NCBI RefSeq assembly: GCF_005502465.1
Contig: NZ_SCOT01000009.1
Coordinates: forward strand, 1 to 64,000
Source of the DNA: Sphingopyxis sp. L1A2A
Lineage (GTDB): Bacteria; Pseudomonadota; Alphaproteobacteria; Sphingomonadales; Sphingomonadaceae
DNA: 64,000 bases
Reading direction: 5' to 3'
In this document: positions 9,084-18,331 of the stretch, in pieces
Numbering within the stretch: position 1 is the first letter of the stretch
Layout of the letters: each line of letters opens with the position of its first letter
The notes under the pieces: model-generated
What the model was told of the DNA's origin: nothing
Databases searched by the model: none
Seen by the model: the letters and a program-made list of their open reading frames with translations, nothing else
Program-made: the position numbers and the translations under genes

Positions 9084-10290
9084 TTATCGCTATGTGGCGA
9101 TCGATCCGCAGGGCCGCGAGCGCAAGGGACGGCTGACCGCCGCCAACGACGATGCGGCGCGCGCCGACCTGGTGCGGCGCAAATTTCATATCGTCGCGGT
9201 CGAGGCGGCGGGGGCGAAGCCCGCCAGCCGGTCGCTGCTCGCGTTCCGGCGGGTGCGGCTGAGTAGCAAAGACCTCGCGCTGTTTACCCGCCAGCTGGCG
9301 ACGCTTGCCGAGGTCGCGCCGCTCGAAGAGGCGCTGCGCACGCTGACCCGCCAGAGCGAGGCCGAAAGCGCCCGCACGATCATCGGCGACGTCCATGCCG
9401 GCCTGCTCGAAGGCCGCCGCCTCGCCGATGCGATGGCGCGCCAGCCGGCCAGCTTTCCGCCGCTGTATCGCGCGATGGTCGCGGCGGGTGAGACGACGGG
9501 CAGCCTGGCGACGATCCTCGCGCGCCTCGCCGACCTGCTCGAACGCCAGGCCGAAGTGCGCGGCAAGCTGATCGCGGCGCTCGCTTATCCGATCGTGCTT
9601 GCGGTCGTCGCGATCGGGGTGGTCGCGGCGTTGATGATCTTTGTCGTTCCGCGCGTCGTCGAACAATTTACCGACGTCGGCCAGCAATTGCCTTTCTTGA
9701 CGCGCACGGTGATCGCAATCTCGGGCTTTGCCGCGAACTGGTGGTGGTTGATCGCGCTGTTGCTCGTCGCGTCGAGTTTTGGCTGGGCCGCCGCGATGCG
9801 CCGTCCGGCGTTCAAGGCGCGGGTCGATGCGCGGCTGCTGCGCCTGCCCCTGCTGGGCCGCCTGCTCCGCGATCTTTATGCGGCGCGCTTTGCCCGCACC
9901 TTGGCGACGATGGTGTCGAGTCGCCTGCCGCTGGTCGACGGGCTGCGGCTGACCCTGCCGACGATCCGCAACGCCGCGCTGGCCAGCGCGACCGCTGCGA
10001 TCGTCGATCAGGTCCGCGCCGGGGGCAGTCTGTCGGCGGCGCTGCGCGATGCCGGGGTGTTCCCGCCGCTGCTGGTGTACATGACCGCCAGCGGCGAAAG
10101 CGCCGGGCGGCTGGAGCAGATGCTGGAACGCGCCGCCGATTATCTGGAGCGCGAATTCGACCGGTTTACGGCGGCGTCGATGGCGTTACTCGAACCTGTC
10201 ATAATAGTCCTTATGGGGTCATGCGTTGCCCTGATCATCCTCGCCATTCTGCTGCCGATCCTTCAGTTGCAGACTCTTGCCGGAATATAA
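9076..10290 (+). CDS. gspF: Type II secretion inner-membrane platform protein GspF
   Basis: 404 residues, the usual family length. It has the duplicated T2SSF domain, with cytoplasmic helices (about 60-170 and 265-380) separated by membrane segments (ALAYPIVLAVVAIGVVAALM, WWWLIALLLVASSF) and a final C-terminal helix (EPVIIVLMGSCVALIILAIL). It is the polytopic platform that couples GspE to pseudopilin addition. It overlaps gspE by 8 bases. Confidence 0.95.
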   Translation: MPDYRYVAIDPQGRERKGRLTAANDDAARADLVRRKFHIVAVEAAGAKPASRSLLAFRRVRLSSKDLALFTRQLATLAEVAPLEEALRTLTRQSEAESARTIIGDVHAGLLEGRRLADAMARQPASFPPLYRAMVAAGETTGSLATILARLADLLERQAEVRGKLIAALAYPIVLAVVAIGVVAALMIFVVPRVVEQFTDVGQQLPFLTRTVIAISGFAANWWWLIALLLVASSFGWAAAMRRPAFKARVDARLLRLPLLGRLLRDLYAARFARTLATMVSSRLPLVDGLRLTLPTIRNAALASATAAIVDQVRAGGSLSAALRDAGVFPPLLVYMTASGESAGRLEQMLERAADYLEREFDRFTAASMALLEPVIIVLMGSCVALIILAILLPILQLQTLAGI

Positions 10291-10293
10291 TAG

Positions 10294-10800
10294 ATGTCGC
10301 TGATGCAGCTTTTCATCCGCCTGATGCTCGACACCTCCTTTTCGGGGGAGGGCCGCCCGGCGGTCCACCGCCGCCGCAAACGCGACGAGCGCGGTTTTAC
10401 CCTGACCGAATTGATGGTGGTGATCTTCATCATCGGGCTGCTCGCCACGGTGGTGCTGATCAATGTGCTGCCCAGCCAGGACCGCGCGATGGTGACCAAG
10501 GCGCAGGCCGATATTGCGACGCTCGAAACCGCGCTCGAGCAATATCGCCTCGACAATCTGACCTATCCGGCATCGACCGACGGGCTGAACGCGCTCAGCA
10601 CACCGCCGCCGTCGCTCGCGCAGCCCGAGCGGTATCGCCGCGGCGGTTACATCAAGAAACTGCCTGCGGATCCGTGGGGCCGTCCCTATAATTATCAGGC
10701 GCCCGGGCCGAACGGGAAGGCGTTCGACGTCTGGTCGCTCGGCGCCGACGGCGCCCCCGGCGGGACCGACGATAATGCGGACATTCGCAGCGAAGGCTAA
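10294..10800 (+). CDS. gspG: Major pseudopilin GspG
   Basis: 168 residues. The prepilin site is G34^FTLTELMVV, with Glu at +5 and a hydrophobic helix behind it. The 34-residue basic leader is longer than usual; an in-frame ATG at 10324 would shorten it by ten residues. The C-terminal globular part has the GspG pattern (LPADPWGRPYNYQAPGPNG, SLGADGAPGGTDDNADI), including the calcium-loop Asp residues. It is cleaved by GspO and forms the pseudopilus shaft. Confidence 0.95.
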   Translation: MSLMQLFIRLMLDTSFSGEGRPAVHRRRKRDERGFTLTELMVVIFIIGLLATVVLINVLPSQDRAMVTKAQADIATLETALEQYRLDNLTYPASTDGLNALSTPPPSLAQPERYRRGGYIKKLPADPWGRPYNYQAPGPNGKAFDVWSLGADGAPGGTDDNADIRSEG

Positions 10801-11257
10801 GGCGCGCGCGGGTCGCGAGGCGAACGGCTTCACGCTGGTCGAGCTGATGGTCGTGCTGGCGATCATGGCGCTCGCCGCGACCGCGGTCGTGCTGACCATT
10901 CCCGGCGAGGAACGCAGCGTGCGCAGCGAGGCCGACCGGCTCGCGGCGCGGCTGGCGGGGGCGCGCGACATTGCGGTGATTGAAGGGCGCAGCGTTGCGG
11001 TCAATTTCGCGCCGTCGGGTTACGGTTTCGAGCGGCGGATCGCGGGCGAATGGCAGCCGCTGCCCGGCCGCGCCTTCGCCCAGCGCAATTGGCCCGGCGA
11101 CGTGCGTTTTGTCGCGGGCGACGGGCAGGGCGCGACACGCATCCTGTTCGACCGCGTCGGCACCAGCCCGACCCCGCAGACGGTGGTGCTGAGCGGCGGC
11201 GAGGCGCGCGAAATTGTGCGGGTGTCGGCGACGGGGGAGGTGAGCCGTGGCGAATGA
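10775..11257 (+). CDS. gspH: Minor pseudopilin GspH
   Basis: 160 residues, overlapping gspG by 26 bases. The prepilin motif is G18^FTLVELMVVLAIMALAAT with Glu at +5. The globular domain contains the GspH-type ADRLAARLAGARDIAVIEGRSV stretch. It is a minor pseudopilin of the T2SS tip complex. Confidence 0.9.
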   Translation: MRTFAAKAKARAGREANGFTLVELMVVLAIMALAATAVVLTIPGEERSVRSEADRLAARLAGARDIAVIEGRSVAVNFAPSGYGFERRIAGEWQPLPGRAFAQRNWPGDVRFVAGDGQGATRILFDRVGTSPTPQTVVLSGGEAREIVRVSATGEVSRGE

Positions 11258-11624
11258 GCGCGTCAATCGCTGCGAGCGCGGCTTCACCCTGCTCGAAATG
11301 CTGGTCGCGCTCAGCGTCATCAGCATCGCGGCGCTCACGCTCGTCCGCCTCGACGCCTTTGCGGTGCGCACGGCGGGCGACCTCGACGAAAGCACGGTTG
11401 CCGGGATCGTGGCGCAGAATCGCGCCGTCGAACTGTGGACCGACCCGGCGCCGCCGACGATCGGCAATAGCGCGATCGGCGTCGCCAATGCCGGGCGCAA
11501 CTGGCGCGTTGAGCAGCGGGTGGCACGCACCGCCGACGACAGCTTGCTGCGCATCGACCTGATCGTCCGCCCCGAAAGCGGTCGCGGGCAGGCGGCGCTG
11601 ACGATTATCCGGCCAAGCCGATGA
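11247..11624 (+). CDS. gspI: Minor pseudopilin GspI
   Basis: 125 residues with a GTG start, overlapping gspH. The prepilin motif is G12^FTLLEMLVALSVIS, Glu at +5. The short C-terminal domain and the position between gspH and gspJ fit GspI, which nucleates the I-J-K pseudopilus tip. Confidence 0.9.
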   Translation: MANERVNRCERGFTLLEMLVALSVISIAALTLVRLDAFAVRTAGDLDESTVAGIVAQNRAVELWTDPAPPTIGNSAIGVANAGRNWRVEQRVARTADDSLLRIDLIVRPESGRGQAALTIIRPSR

Positions 11625-12235
11625 AGGACGAGAGCGGCTTCACCCTCATCGAAATGCTCGTTGCGCTGTCGCTGTTCGCGGCGATCGCGGCGATCGGCGT
11701 GGGCCTGCTGCGCAGCAGTGTCGATACGCAGGATGCGGTGCAGACGCGGTTGAAGGCGATGGGCGGGGTCAACCGGCTGCGCGCGGTGATGGCGAATGAT
11801 CTGGCGCAGGCGGTCCAGCGGTCGACACGCGGCCCGGCGGGCGAGGCGGTGCCTGCCTTCGTCGGGTCATCGACCGGCTTTGCCTTCGTCCATGGCGGGG
11901 CAGCGGCGCTTGACGGGTCGCCGCGACCCGCAGTCGAACGGGTCGCTTATGCCCTCGTCGGCCGCGAATGGCGCCGCGCGACGCAACCGATGCTCGACGG
12001 CACCGCGCTAAACGCTGGCGACCGGCTGCTCGGCGAGGTCGCCGCGGTGGCGGTGCGCTATCGCGACGACACCGGCAATTGGAGCGACAGCTGGAACTCC
12101 GAACCCGGCGACCGCTTGCCGCGTGCGGTCGAGGTGCGGGTATCGCGCAGCGGGCGCGAGGCGTTGACGATGTTGTTTCTCACCGCGCCGACATTGCCGC
12201 CACCACCGCCTGCGGCCGAAAATCCCGCGCCATGA
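11621..12235 (+). CDS. gspJ: Minor pseudopilin GspJ
   Basis: 204 residues, start overlapping the gspI stop (ATGA). The prepilin motif is G6^FTLIEMLVALSLFA with Glu at +5. The body shows GspJ-like features (RLRAVMANDLAQAVQR, LLGEVAAVAVRYRDDTGNW). The C-terminus is Pro/Ala-rich. It partners GspI and GspK at the pseudopilus tip. Confidence 0.92.
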   Translation: MKDESGFTLIEMLVALSLFAAIAAIGVGLLRSSVDTQDAVQTRLKAMGGVNRLRAVMANDLAQAVQRSTRGPAGEAVPAFVGSSTGFAFVHGGAAALDGSPRPAVERVAYALVGREWRRATQPMLDGTALNAGDRLLGEVAAVAVRYRDDTGNWSDSWNSEPGDRLPRAVEVRVSRSGREALTMLFLTAPTLPPPPPAAENPAP

Positions 12236-13239
12236 CCCGCCGCCCCCCCAATGAGCGCGGCGCCGCGCTCCTCACCGTGTTGCTGCTCGTCGCGGTCATG
12301 GCGGTGATCGCGGCGACCGCGCTTGACCGGCTGACGCTGGCGACGCGCATTGCGGGCAGCGCGGCGACGGTCGATCAGGGGCGCGCGTACAGCTTTGCCG
12401 CCGAGCAAATCGCGCTGCGCCGCGTTGCCGATCTGGTCGGGCGCGATCCCGCTAAGCTGACGCTCGCGGGTGGTTGGCTCGGACGCGAATTTACCCTGCC
12501 ACTGCCAAATGGCACCGGCAGTGCACGGCTGACCGATGCGAACAATTGCTTTAACCTCAACAGTTTGGTCGCCGAGACGGTACCGGGACGATTCAGCCAG
12601 CGATCGGGGTCTATGCGCCAGTTCGGCGAACTGATGGTCCTTCTCGGCATCGACGCCGCACAGGCGCAGGCGATCGCCGGCGCCACCGCCGACTGGATCG
12701 ACAGCGACAGCAACGACGGCCCGCTCGGCGCCGAGGACAATGTCTATCGGTCGCTGCCCGGGGCGTATCTGGCGGCGAACCGCAAGATGGCCGATGTCAG
12801 CGAACTGCGCGCCGTGCGCGGGGTCGGTCCCAAAATCTATGCACGGCTCAAACCCTGGATCTGCGTGTTGCCCGTGACCGATCCGGTGCGGCTGAACGTC
12901 AACACGCTGGCGCCCGAACAGGCGCCGCTGGTGGCGATGTTACTGCCCGGCGAAATGACGCTCGCCGATGCGCGGGCGGCGCTGGCGGCGCGGCCCGCGG
13001 GCGGCTATGGCAGCAGCGTGCGATTCTGGGAGGCGGGACCGCTCGAACGGTTCGACCCGCCGACCGAGGTGGCCGAACAGGCAGGGGTGACCAGCCGCTG
13101 GCTGGTGCTGACGACGAATGTGACGATGGGGGACGGGTTTTTGACGGCAGTTTCGCTCATCGATGCCAATGGCGGCGCCCCCTCCGCGGGGCAGGCGCCG
13201 CCGGTGATCGTGCGCCGCGATTGGGGCGAGAGCGACTGA
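12232..13239 (+). CDS. gspK: Pseudopilin-like tip protein GspK
   Basis: 335 residues. The start is the ATG overlapping the gspJ stop; the same frame stays open far upstream inside gspJ, but that part is not GspK-like. The prepilin-like segment G10^AALLTVLLLVAVMAVIAA lacks Glu at +5, as is normal for GspK. Family blocks include GATADWIDSDS and LRAVRGVGPKIYARLKPWI (helix-hairpin-helix-like). GspK caps the pseudopilus. Confidence 0.93.
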   Translation: MTRRPPNERGAALLTVLLLVAVMAVIAATALDRLTLATRIAGSAATVDQGRAYSFAAEQIALRRVADLVGRDPAKLTLAGGWLGREFTLPLPNGTGSARLTDANNCFNLNSLVAETVPGRFSQRSGSMRQFGELMVLLGIDAAQAQAIAGATADWIDSDSNDGPLGAEDNVYRSLPGAYLAANRKMADVSELRAVRGVGPKIYARLKPWICVLPVTDPVRLNVNTLAPEQAPLVAMLLPGEMTLADARAALAARPAGGYGSSVRFWEAGPLERFDPPTEVAEQAGVTSRWLVLTTNVTMGDGFLTAVSLIDANGGAPSAGQAPPVIVRRDWGESD

Positions 13240-13240
13240 G

Positions 13241-14386
13241 ATGAGCCGCACTTTGGTTCTGTGGTTGCCCCCGGTGGCGGCGCTGGGCGATGGCGATGCC
13301 CCCGATCCGGCGTGGCTGCGTATCGACGACGGCGTGATCGTCGATTCGGGGCAGGACGACGGCTGGGTCGATGCGTGGGAAAAACCGCAGGACGACGGCC
13401 CCGACGACCGGCTGATTGCGCTGGCCCCCGCCGCCGACGTGCCGCTGCGCTGGCGGCATTATCCCGATGCGGCCCCGGCGCAGGCGGCATCGGCGGCGCG
13501 GCTCGACACGTTGAAGGACAGTCTGGGCGACGGCGCCTTGCTGCATATCGTCGCGGGCCAGCCGATTGAGGCGGGGCAGGCGGTGCCGGTCGCGGTGACG
13601 ACGCATGCGGCGATGACCGCGTGGACCGGCTGGCTGAAGGCGCGCGATCTGTCGCCGGTCGCGATCATTCCGGCGGCGGCCGCGGTGCCGCCGCCCGAGA
13701 CCGACAGCCTGTGGTCGGCCGAGGTCGGCGGCGAACAGATCGTGCGGGCGGCGGACCATGCCTATCGCTCCGATCCCGCGCTTGACCCGCTGATTGCGGG
13801 GGGCCGCAACATCGCGCCGCTCGATGGCGACCGGATGCGCGAGGCATTGCTCCTGACGCTCGCCGCGCCGCCGCTCGATCTGCTCAGCGGCGGGTGGAAG
13901 CCGAAGCGCAGCTGGTCGCTCGATCCGGCGCTGCTGCGGCTGGCCAAGCGGCTGGCGATCGCGCTGCTTGTCGTCAGCCTGCTGATCCCGATCATCCACG
14001 CTCTGCGCCTGTCGTCCGACAGCGACCGCGCCGATGACGCGGTGGTCGCGATGGCCAAAAAGGCGGGGGTGACCGCGGACGACGCCACCGCGGCAGAGGC
14101 GGAACTCGATCGCCGGCTCGCGGCGGCGGGCGGCGGGCCGCTGGCGTTTTCGGTGCCGGCGTCGGCGCTCTATGATGCGATGGGCGATGCGCCCGGCGTC
14201 GCGCTCAAGACATTGTCGCATCGCACCGACGGGACGCTGACGACGACGCTCGCGGCGCCGCGGGTCGAGGACATCAACGCGGTGCTGCTCGCGTTGCAGG
14301 CGCGCGGTTACCGCGTCACCGCGCAGCCGATGGCGGGCAGCGACGGTCAGCAGATGGCGAACATCACGATCCGGGCGGTGCCATGA
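13241..14386 (+). CDS. gspL: Type II secretion protein GspL
   Basis: 381 residues. The cytoplasmic actin-like domain spans about residues 1-230 (VPLRWRHYPDAAP, LLHIVAGQPIE). One membrane helix follows near 243-260 (LAIALLVVSLLIPIIHAL), then a periplasmic ferredoxin-like domain. GspL recruits GspE to the membrane and pairs with GspM. The sequence is divergent, and the call relies partly on position between gspK and gspM. Confidence 0.88.
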   Translation: MSRTLVLWLPPVAALGDGDAPDPAWLRIDDGVIVDSGQDDGWVDAWEKPQDDGPDDRLIALAPAADVPLRWRHYPDAAPAQAASAARLDTLKDSLGDGALLHIVAGQPIEAGQAVPVAVTTHAAMTAWTGWLKARDLSPVAIIPAAAAVPPPETDSLWSAEVGGEQIVRAADHAYRSDPALDPLIAGGRNIAPLDGDRMREALLLTLAAPPLDLLSGGWKPKRSWSLDPALLRLAKRLAIALLVVSLLIPIIHALRLSSDSDRADDAVVAMAKKAGVTADDATAAEAELDRRLAAAGGGPLAFSVPASALYDAMGDAPGVALKTLSHRTDGTLTTTLAAPRVEDINAVLLALQARGYRVTAQPMAGSDGQQMANITIRAVP

Positions 14387-14865
14387 CCGAGCGATTGAAA
14401 AACTGGTGGCTGGGCTTGTCGCAGCGCGAACGCTGGTTGGTCGGCATCGCGGGCGTGTTGGCGCTCGGGGTCATCCTGTGGGGACTCGGGCGTCCGGCCT
14501 ATGCCGCCTTTGTCGATCTGGAAAACCGGCATCGCGCCGCGATCGAGCGCGAAGGCCGGATCGCCGCGAAAGTGCAGCTGTTGGCGCAGCGTCCGGCGAA
14601 ATCGGTCGCGACAACGGTCGATGCGGTGGCGATCGACCAATTTCTGGCGCAATCGGCGAGCGAAATTGGGCTGACGCTCGACCGCAACGAGGCGCGCGGC
14701 GCGGAGCAGGCGACGATTGCGATCTCCACCGCGCGCGCACCGGTGCTGACCGACTGGCTTGCCTCACTTGAGGGACAGGGTTTTGTCATCGACCAGCTGA
14801 CGATCACCCCCGCCGCCGACGGCACCGTCGGGCTGACCGCCGAACTGCGAAAGGGCGGCCAATGA
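14383..14865 (+). CDS. gspM: Type II secretion protein GspM
   Basis: 160 residues, overlapping gspL by 4 bases (ATGA). It has a short basic N-terminus, a membrane helix at about 17-40 (RWLVGIAGVLALGVILWGLG), then a coiled region and a small periplasmic domain (DWLASLEGQGFVIDQLTITP). It stabilises GspL in the inner-membrane platform. Confidence 0.88.
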   Translation: MTERLKNWWLGLSQRERWLVGIAGVLALGVILWGLGRPAYAAFVDLENRHRAAIEREGRIAAKVQLLAQRPAKSVATTVDAVAIDQFLAQSASEIGLTLDRNEARGAEQATIAISTARAPVLTDWLASLEGQGFVIDQLTITPAADGTVGLTAELRKGGQ

Positions 14866-15578
14866 GCGCGCGCAGACGTTGGGGGATCGCGGCGCTGGGG
14901 CTGGCGCTGATCCTGATCATTGCGACCTTTCCGATGCGGCTGGCGCTGGCATGGTCGGGCGCGACCAACGCCGGGGTGACGGCGCGCGAGGTGCGGGGGT
15001 CGGTGTGGTCGGGCGAGCTGGTCGAAGCGCGGCTGGGGGCGCTGCCGCTCGGCACGGTGCGCGCCAGCTTATCGCCGCTGGCGTTGCTCGGCGGGAACAC
15101 CGAACTCGCCTTTTCGCGCACCGACCAGCGGCTCGGCGCGCTGGCGGGGCGGCTCCACGGCAGCAACCCGCGCGGAGTATCCGAGGTCAACGGCACGACC
15201 GCGCTGGCGGGCGGGCTGGGGATGATACCGGTCGATACGATCCGTTTTGAAGGCGCGACGCTGCGGTTCGACGCCGCCGGGAAATGCGCCAGCGCGAGCG
15301 GGCGCATCCAGTTGGCGGTGACCGCGCCGATCGCCGGGCTCGACCTGTCGCGCGGTCTGTCGGGGCCGCTGCGGTGCGCGAACGGGCGCGCGCAGGCGGT
15401 CCTGGCCAGCCAGTCGGGGATGGAGCGGCTGACCCTGTCGTTCGACGGCAGCGGCGCGTATCGCGCGCAGTTTGCGATCAATGTCGATCGCGACCCGGCG
15501 ATGGCGGCGGCGCTGGCGGCGCTGGGGTTCCGCGCCGGTTCGGGTGGTTTCGTGCTGGCGACCACGGGCCGCTTCTGA
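14862..15578 (+). CDS. gspN: Type II secretion protein GspN
   Basis: 238 residues, ATGA overlap with gspM. It has an N-terminal membrane anchor (WGIAALGLALILIIATFPMRLAL) followed by a beta-rich domain with the GspN pattern (TAREVRGSVWSGELVEARLGALPLGTVRASL). GspN is an accessory protein found in only some T2SS operons, and its role is poorly known. Confidence 0.88.
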   Translation: MSARRRWGIAALGLALILIIATFPMRLALAWSGATNAGVTAREVRGSVWSGELVEARLGALPLGTVRASLSPLALLGGNTELAFSRTDQRLGALAGRLHGSNPRGVSEVNGTTALAGGLGMIPVDTIRFEGATLRFDAAGKCASASGRIQLAVTAPIAGLDLSRGLSGPLRCANGRAQAVLASQSGMERLTLSFDGSGAYRAQFAINVDRDPAMAAALAALGFRAGSGGFVLATTGRF

Positions 15579-15579
15579 C

Positions 15580-16350
15580 GTGGCGATCCTCGATGCCTTG
15601 CCCTTTGGCATGGGCGTCACCTTTGCCGCGCTGATCGGGCTGGTCCTCGGCAGTTTTATCGCGACATTGGTGTTGCGCTGGCCCGCGGGGCGATCGGTGC
15701 TTGGGCGCTCGCGATGCGACGGCTGTCAGCAGCAGCTGGGGCCGTTGGACCTTGTCCCGCTGGTGTCAGCGCTCTGGCTGCAAGGTCGCTGTCGCCGCTG
15801 CGGCGCACCGATTGACCGTTTCCATAGCATTGTCGAGGTCGGCGCCGCGCTGATCGGCGGCCTAGCTCTTGCGGCGATGCCGGGGACACAGGGATGGCTG
15901 TGGGCGCTCTTCGGCTGGCTGTTGCTGCCGCTCGCGCTGCTCGATGCGCGGCATTTTTGGCTTCCCGACCGGTTGAGCGCAGTGCTGGCGGTGGTCGGCC
16001 TACTGCTCGCGGGTCCGCTGCTCGGGGCGCCGCTGCTCGATCGCTGGATCGGCGCGCTCGCTGGAGGGACGGCGCTGGCGCTGATCGCCTGGGCTTATTG
16101 GCGCGCGCGCGGCGGTGACGGCATGGGGGGCGGCGATCCCAAGCTGGTCGCGGCGATCGGGTGTTGGCTCGGCTGGCAGGCGCTGCCGCTGATGCTGTTG
16201 CTCGCCAGCCTGGGGGGCATCGTCTGGGCGCTGCTGATCCAACGAAAAGGGGACCAGCCGCTCGGTGAGCGGCCGGTCCCCTTCGGTGTCTTTGCCTGCA
16301 CCGCCGCTTTCGCCGCGGTGCCGCTGTGGCCGCTGCTTATTGCCCGATAA
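15580..16350 (+). CDS. gspO: Prepilin peptidase GspO/PilD
   Basis: 256 residues from the GTG one base after the gspN stop; an ATG at 15610 is an alternative. It is a polytopic aspartic protease. The N-terminal cytoplasmic domain carries two Cys pairs (CDGC and CRRC) that bind zinc and go with N-methylation. The two catalytic Asp motifs are visible: DARHFWLPDRL and GGGDPKL. It cleaves and methylates the pseudopilins encoded upstream. The last 14 bases overlap the convergent pal gene. Confidence 0.92.
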   Translation: MAILDALPFGMGVTFAALIGLVLGSFIATLVLRWPAGRSVLGRSRCDGCQQQLGPLDLVPLVSALWLQGRCRRCGAPIDRFHSIVEVGAALIGGLALAAMPGTQGWLWALFGWLLLPLALLDARHFWLPDRLSAVLAVVGLLLAGPLLGAPLLDRWIGALAGGTALALIAWAYWRARGGDGMGGGDPKLVAAIGCWLGWQALPLMLLLASLGGIVWALLIQRKGDQPLGERPVPFGVFACTAAFAAVPLWPLLIAR

Positions 16351-16855
16351 CGACGGTCACCGCGCGGCGGTTCTTGGCATAGGCGTCCTCGGTCGACCCG
16401 AGTTCGGCGGGGCGTTCCTTGCCATAGCTGATGACGTTGATCCGCGACGGATCGATGCCGAGCGAGGCGAGGTAATTTTTCGCCGCATTGGCGCGGCGTT
16501 CGCCCAGCGCGATATTGTAGTCGCGCGTGCCGCGTTCGTCGGCATGACCTTCGAGGGTAACGCGGACCGCGGGGTTGCGTTGCATCCATTGCGACTGGCT
16601 TTGCAGCGTCGCCATGTCCGCGCTGTCGACGTTATACTGGTCGAAGTCGAAAAAGATGCGGTCGCCCGAGAGACCGACGCTGGCGAGGAAATCTTCCTGC
16701 GATCCGGGAACGACCCCGGTTCCAGTGCCAGCGCCGGTATCGGTGCCAGTGCCTTCTGGAACGGGGGGCAGCGTGTCAGGGGCCTTTTTCGCGCAGGCGC
16801 CAACAGCAAGCATGGTGATCGCCGCGATCATCGCGGTGCTTTTGCGTATCGTCAT
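16337..16855 (-). CDS. pal: Peptidoglycan-associated lipoprotein Pal
   Basis: 172 residues. The lipobox is LAVGAC, with the lipidated Cys at residue 21. A Pro/Gly/Thr-rich linker with GTGT repeats follows, then an OmpA-like peptidoglycan-binding domain (YNVDSADMATLQSQ, VTLEGHADERGTRDYNIALG, ERRANAAKNYLASLG). It anchors the outer membrane to peptidoglycan and works with TolB. It is the last gene of the tol-pal run; cpoB/ybgF is not behind it, where the convergent gspO ends instead. Confidence 0.96.
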   Translation of the reverse strand: MTIRKSTAMIAAITMLAVGACAKKAPDTLPPVPEGTGTDTGAGTGTGVVPGSQEDFLASVGLSGDRIFFDFDQYNVDSADMATLQSQSQWMQRNPAVRVTLEGHADERGTRDYNIALGERRANAAKNYLASLGIDPSRINVISYGKERPAELGSTEDAYAKNRRAVTVVIGQ

Positions 16856-16961
16856 CTTGTCTGTCCTCTTGTTGTTGCTGGAAAATTCTCTCGTGCGGCC
16901 GATTTGGCGGCGTTAGAACCTGCTATGGGAACCCGAATATCGCTTTTTGGTTCCGTTTTTG

Positions 16962-18329
16962 TCACGGCAGCACCGGCCCCCAGCTGGGGTCCGATCCATC
17001 CTGCGGGGTCGGCAGGCGGCGCAAATTGACGCCGGTCAGGTCGACCTGCCACAGGCTGGACTTGCCCTCGCGCCCCGGGGTGGTGCGGAAAAACTGGATG
17101 ACGCGGCCGTTCGGCGACCAGGTCGGCGCCTCGTCTTGCCAGCTGTTGGTCAGCATCCGCGCGCTGCCGCCCGAGGGGGTCATGACCCCGATGCGGAACT
17201 CGCCGCCGCCCAACCGGGTGAAGGCGATCAGGTCGCCGCGCGGCGACCATTCGGGGGTTGCCGACCGCCCACCGCCAAAGCTGATCCGCTGCTGGTTCGA
17301 CCCGTCGATGTTCATCGTATAGATTTGCTGGCTGCCCGACCGGTCGCTTTCGAACACGATCTTGCGCCCGTCGGGCGAGAAGCTGCCGCCGACGTCGATG
17401 CCGGGGGTGCTTGTCAGCCGCACCGGGGTGCCGCCGCCCGCCGAGATACGATAGATGTCGGTGTTGCCGCCGACCGCCATCGAATAGAGGATCTGGGTGC
17501 CGTCGGGCGACCAGCGCGGCGCAAAGGTCGTGTTGCGGCTTTCGGTGACCAGCTTCTGCGATCCGGCGGCGACGTCATAGATGAAGACGCGAACGCGATC
17601 GTTCAGATAGCTGACATAGACGATCTTTTTGTAATCGGGCGAGAAACGCGGGCTGATGGCCAGTGCCTGGCCGTTGGTGATGAAACGGTGGTTGCCGCCG
17701 TCGCTATCCATGATCGCCAGGCGTTTGATCCGGTTCCCCTTCGGACCGGTTTCGGCGATATAGGCGACGCGGCTGTCAAAGAAGGGCGCTTCGCCGGACA
17801 GGCGCGAATAGATGGCGTCGGCGCATTTGTGCGCGGCGCGGCGCCAGTCGCCGGGCTGGATTTCGAACCCCTTGCGGACCAGCTCGCTGCCGAGCGCGGT
17901 GTCGTAAAGATAGCAGCCGACGACGAGCCCGCCGGTGCCGCTGGCATCGACAAAGCCATGCACGACATTTTCGGCGTTGCGCGCCTGCCAGTCGGCAAAG
18001 CGCGGCGCTTGCACCTCGGCGCGGGTGATCGCGCGCACGCCGCTGGGGCCGACCGGGTCGTAAAGGCCGCTGCGTTCGAGATCGGCCGCGATGACTTCCG
18101 CGATCTGGCGGCCCAGACTGTCAGTGCGCAGTCCCGCGACGGTCTGCACCGACGAGGTTGCGAGCGAGGGGATGGCGATGATCGTGCGGTTGTTGGAAAT
18201 CGTCGCCACGACTTCCGGCGATTCTGCCGAATTTTCCGTCTGCGACGATGCCGTAACGGTTTGCGCTAGTGCTTGACCCGAAGTGAGGGACAGCAACAAG
18301 CCGAACGCAGCAACAACTGAGGTTTTCAC
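16962..18329 (-). CDS. tolB: Tol-Pal periplasmic beta-propeller TolB
   Basis: 455 residues with a signal peptide (about 1-22, ending ALAQ). The N-terminal TolB domain is followed by a six-bladed WD40-like propeller with repeated SPDGxxI motifs (FSPDYKKIVYVS, WSPDGTQILYSM, FSPDGRKIVFESDR, WSPRGDLIAFTR, WSPNGRVIQFFR). TolB shuttles between Pal and TolA during cell constriction. It starts two bases after tolA. Confidence 0.96.
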   Translation of the reverse strand: MKTSVVAAFGLLLSLTSGQALAQTVTASSQTENSAESPEVVATISNNRTIIAIPSLATSSVQTVAGLRTDSLGRQIAEVIAADLERSGLYDPVGPSGVRAITRAEVQAPRFADWQARNAENVVHGFVDASGTGGLVVGCYLYDTALGSELVRKGFEIQPGDWRRAAHKCADAIYSRLSGEAPFFDSRVAYIAETGPKGNRIKRLAIMDSDGGNHRFITNGQALAISPRFSPDYKKIVYVSYLNDRVRVFIYDVAAGSQKLVTESRNTTFAPRWSPDGTQILYSMAVGGNTDIYRISAGGGTPVRLTSTPGIDVGGSFSPDGRKIVFESDRSGSQQIYTMNIDGSNQQRISFGGGRSATPEWSPRGDLIAFTRLGGGEFRIGVMTPSGGSARMLTNSWQDEAPTWSPNGRVIQFFRTTPGREGKSSLWQVDLTGVNLRRLPTPQDGSDPSWGPVLP

Positions 18330-18331
18330 AA

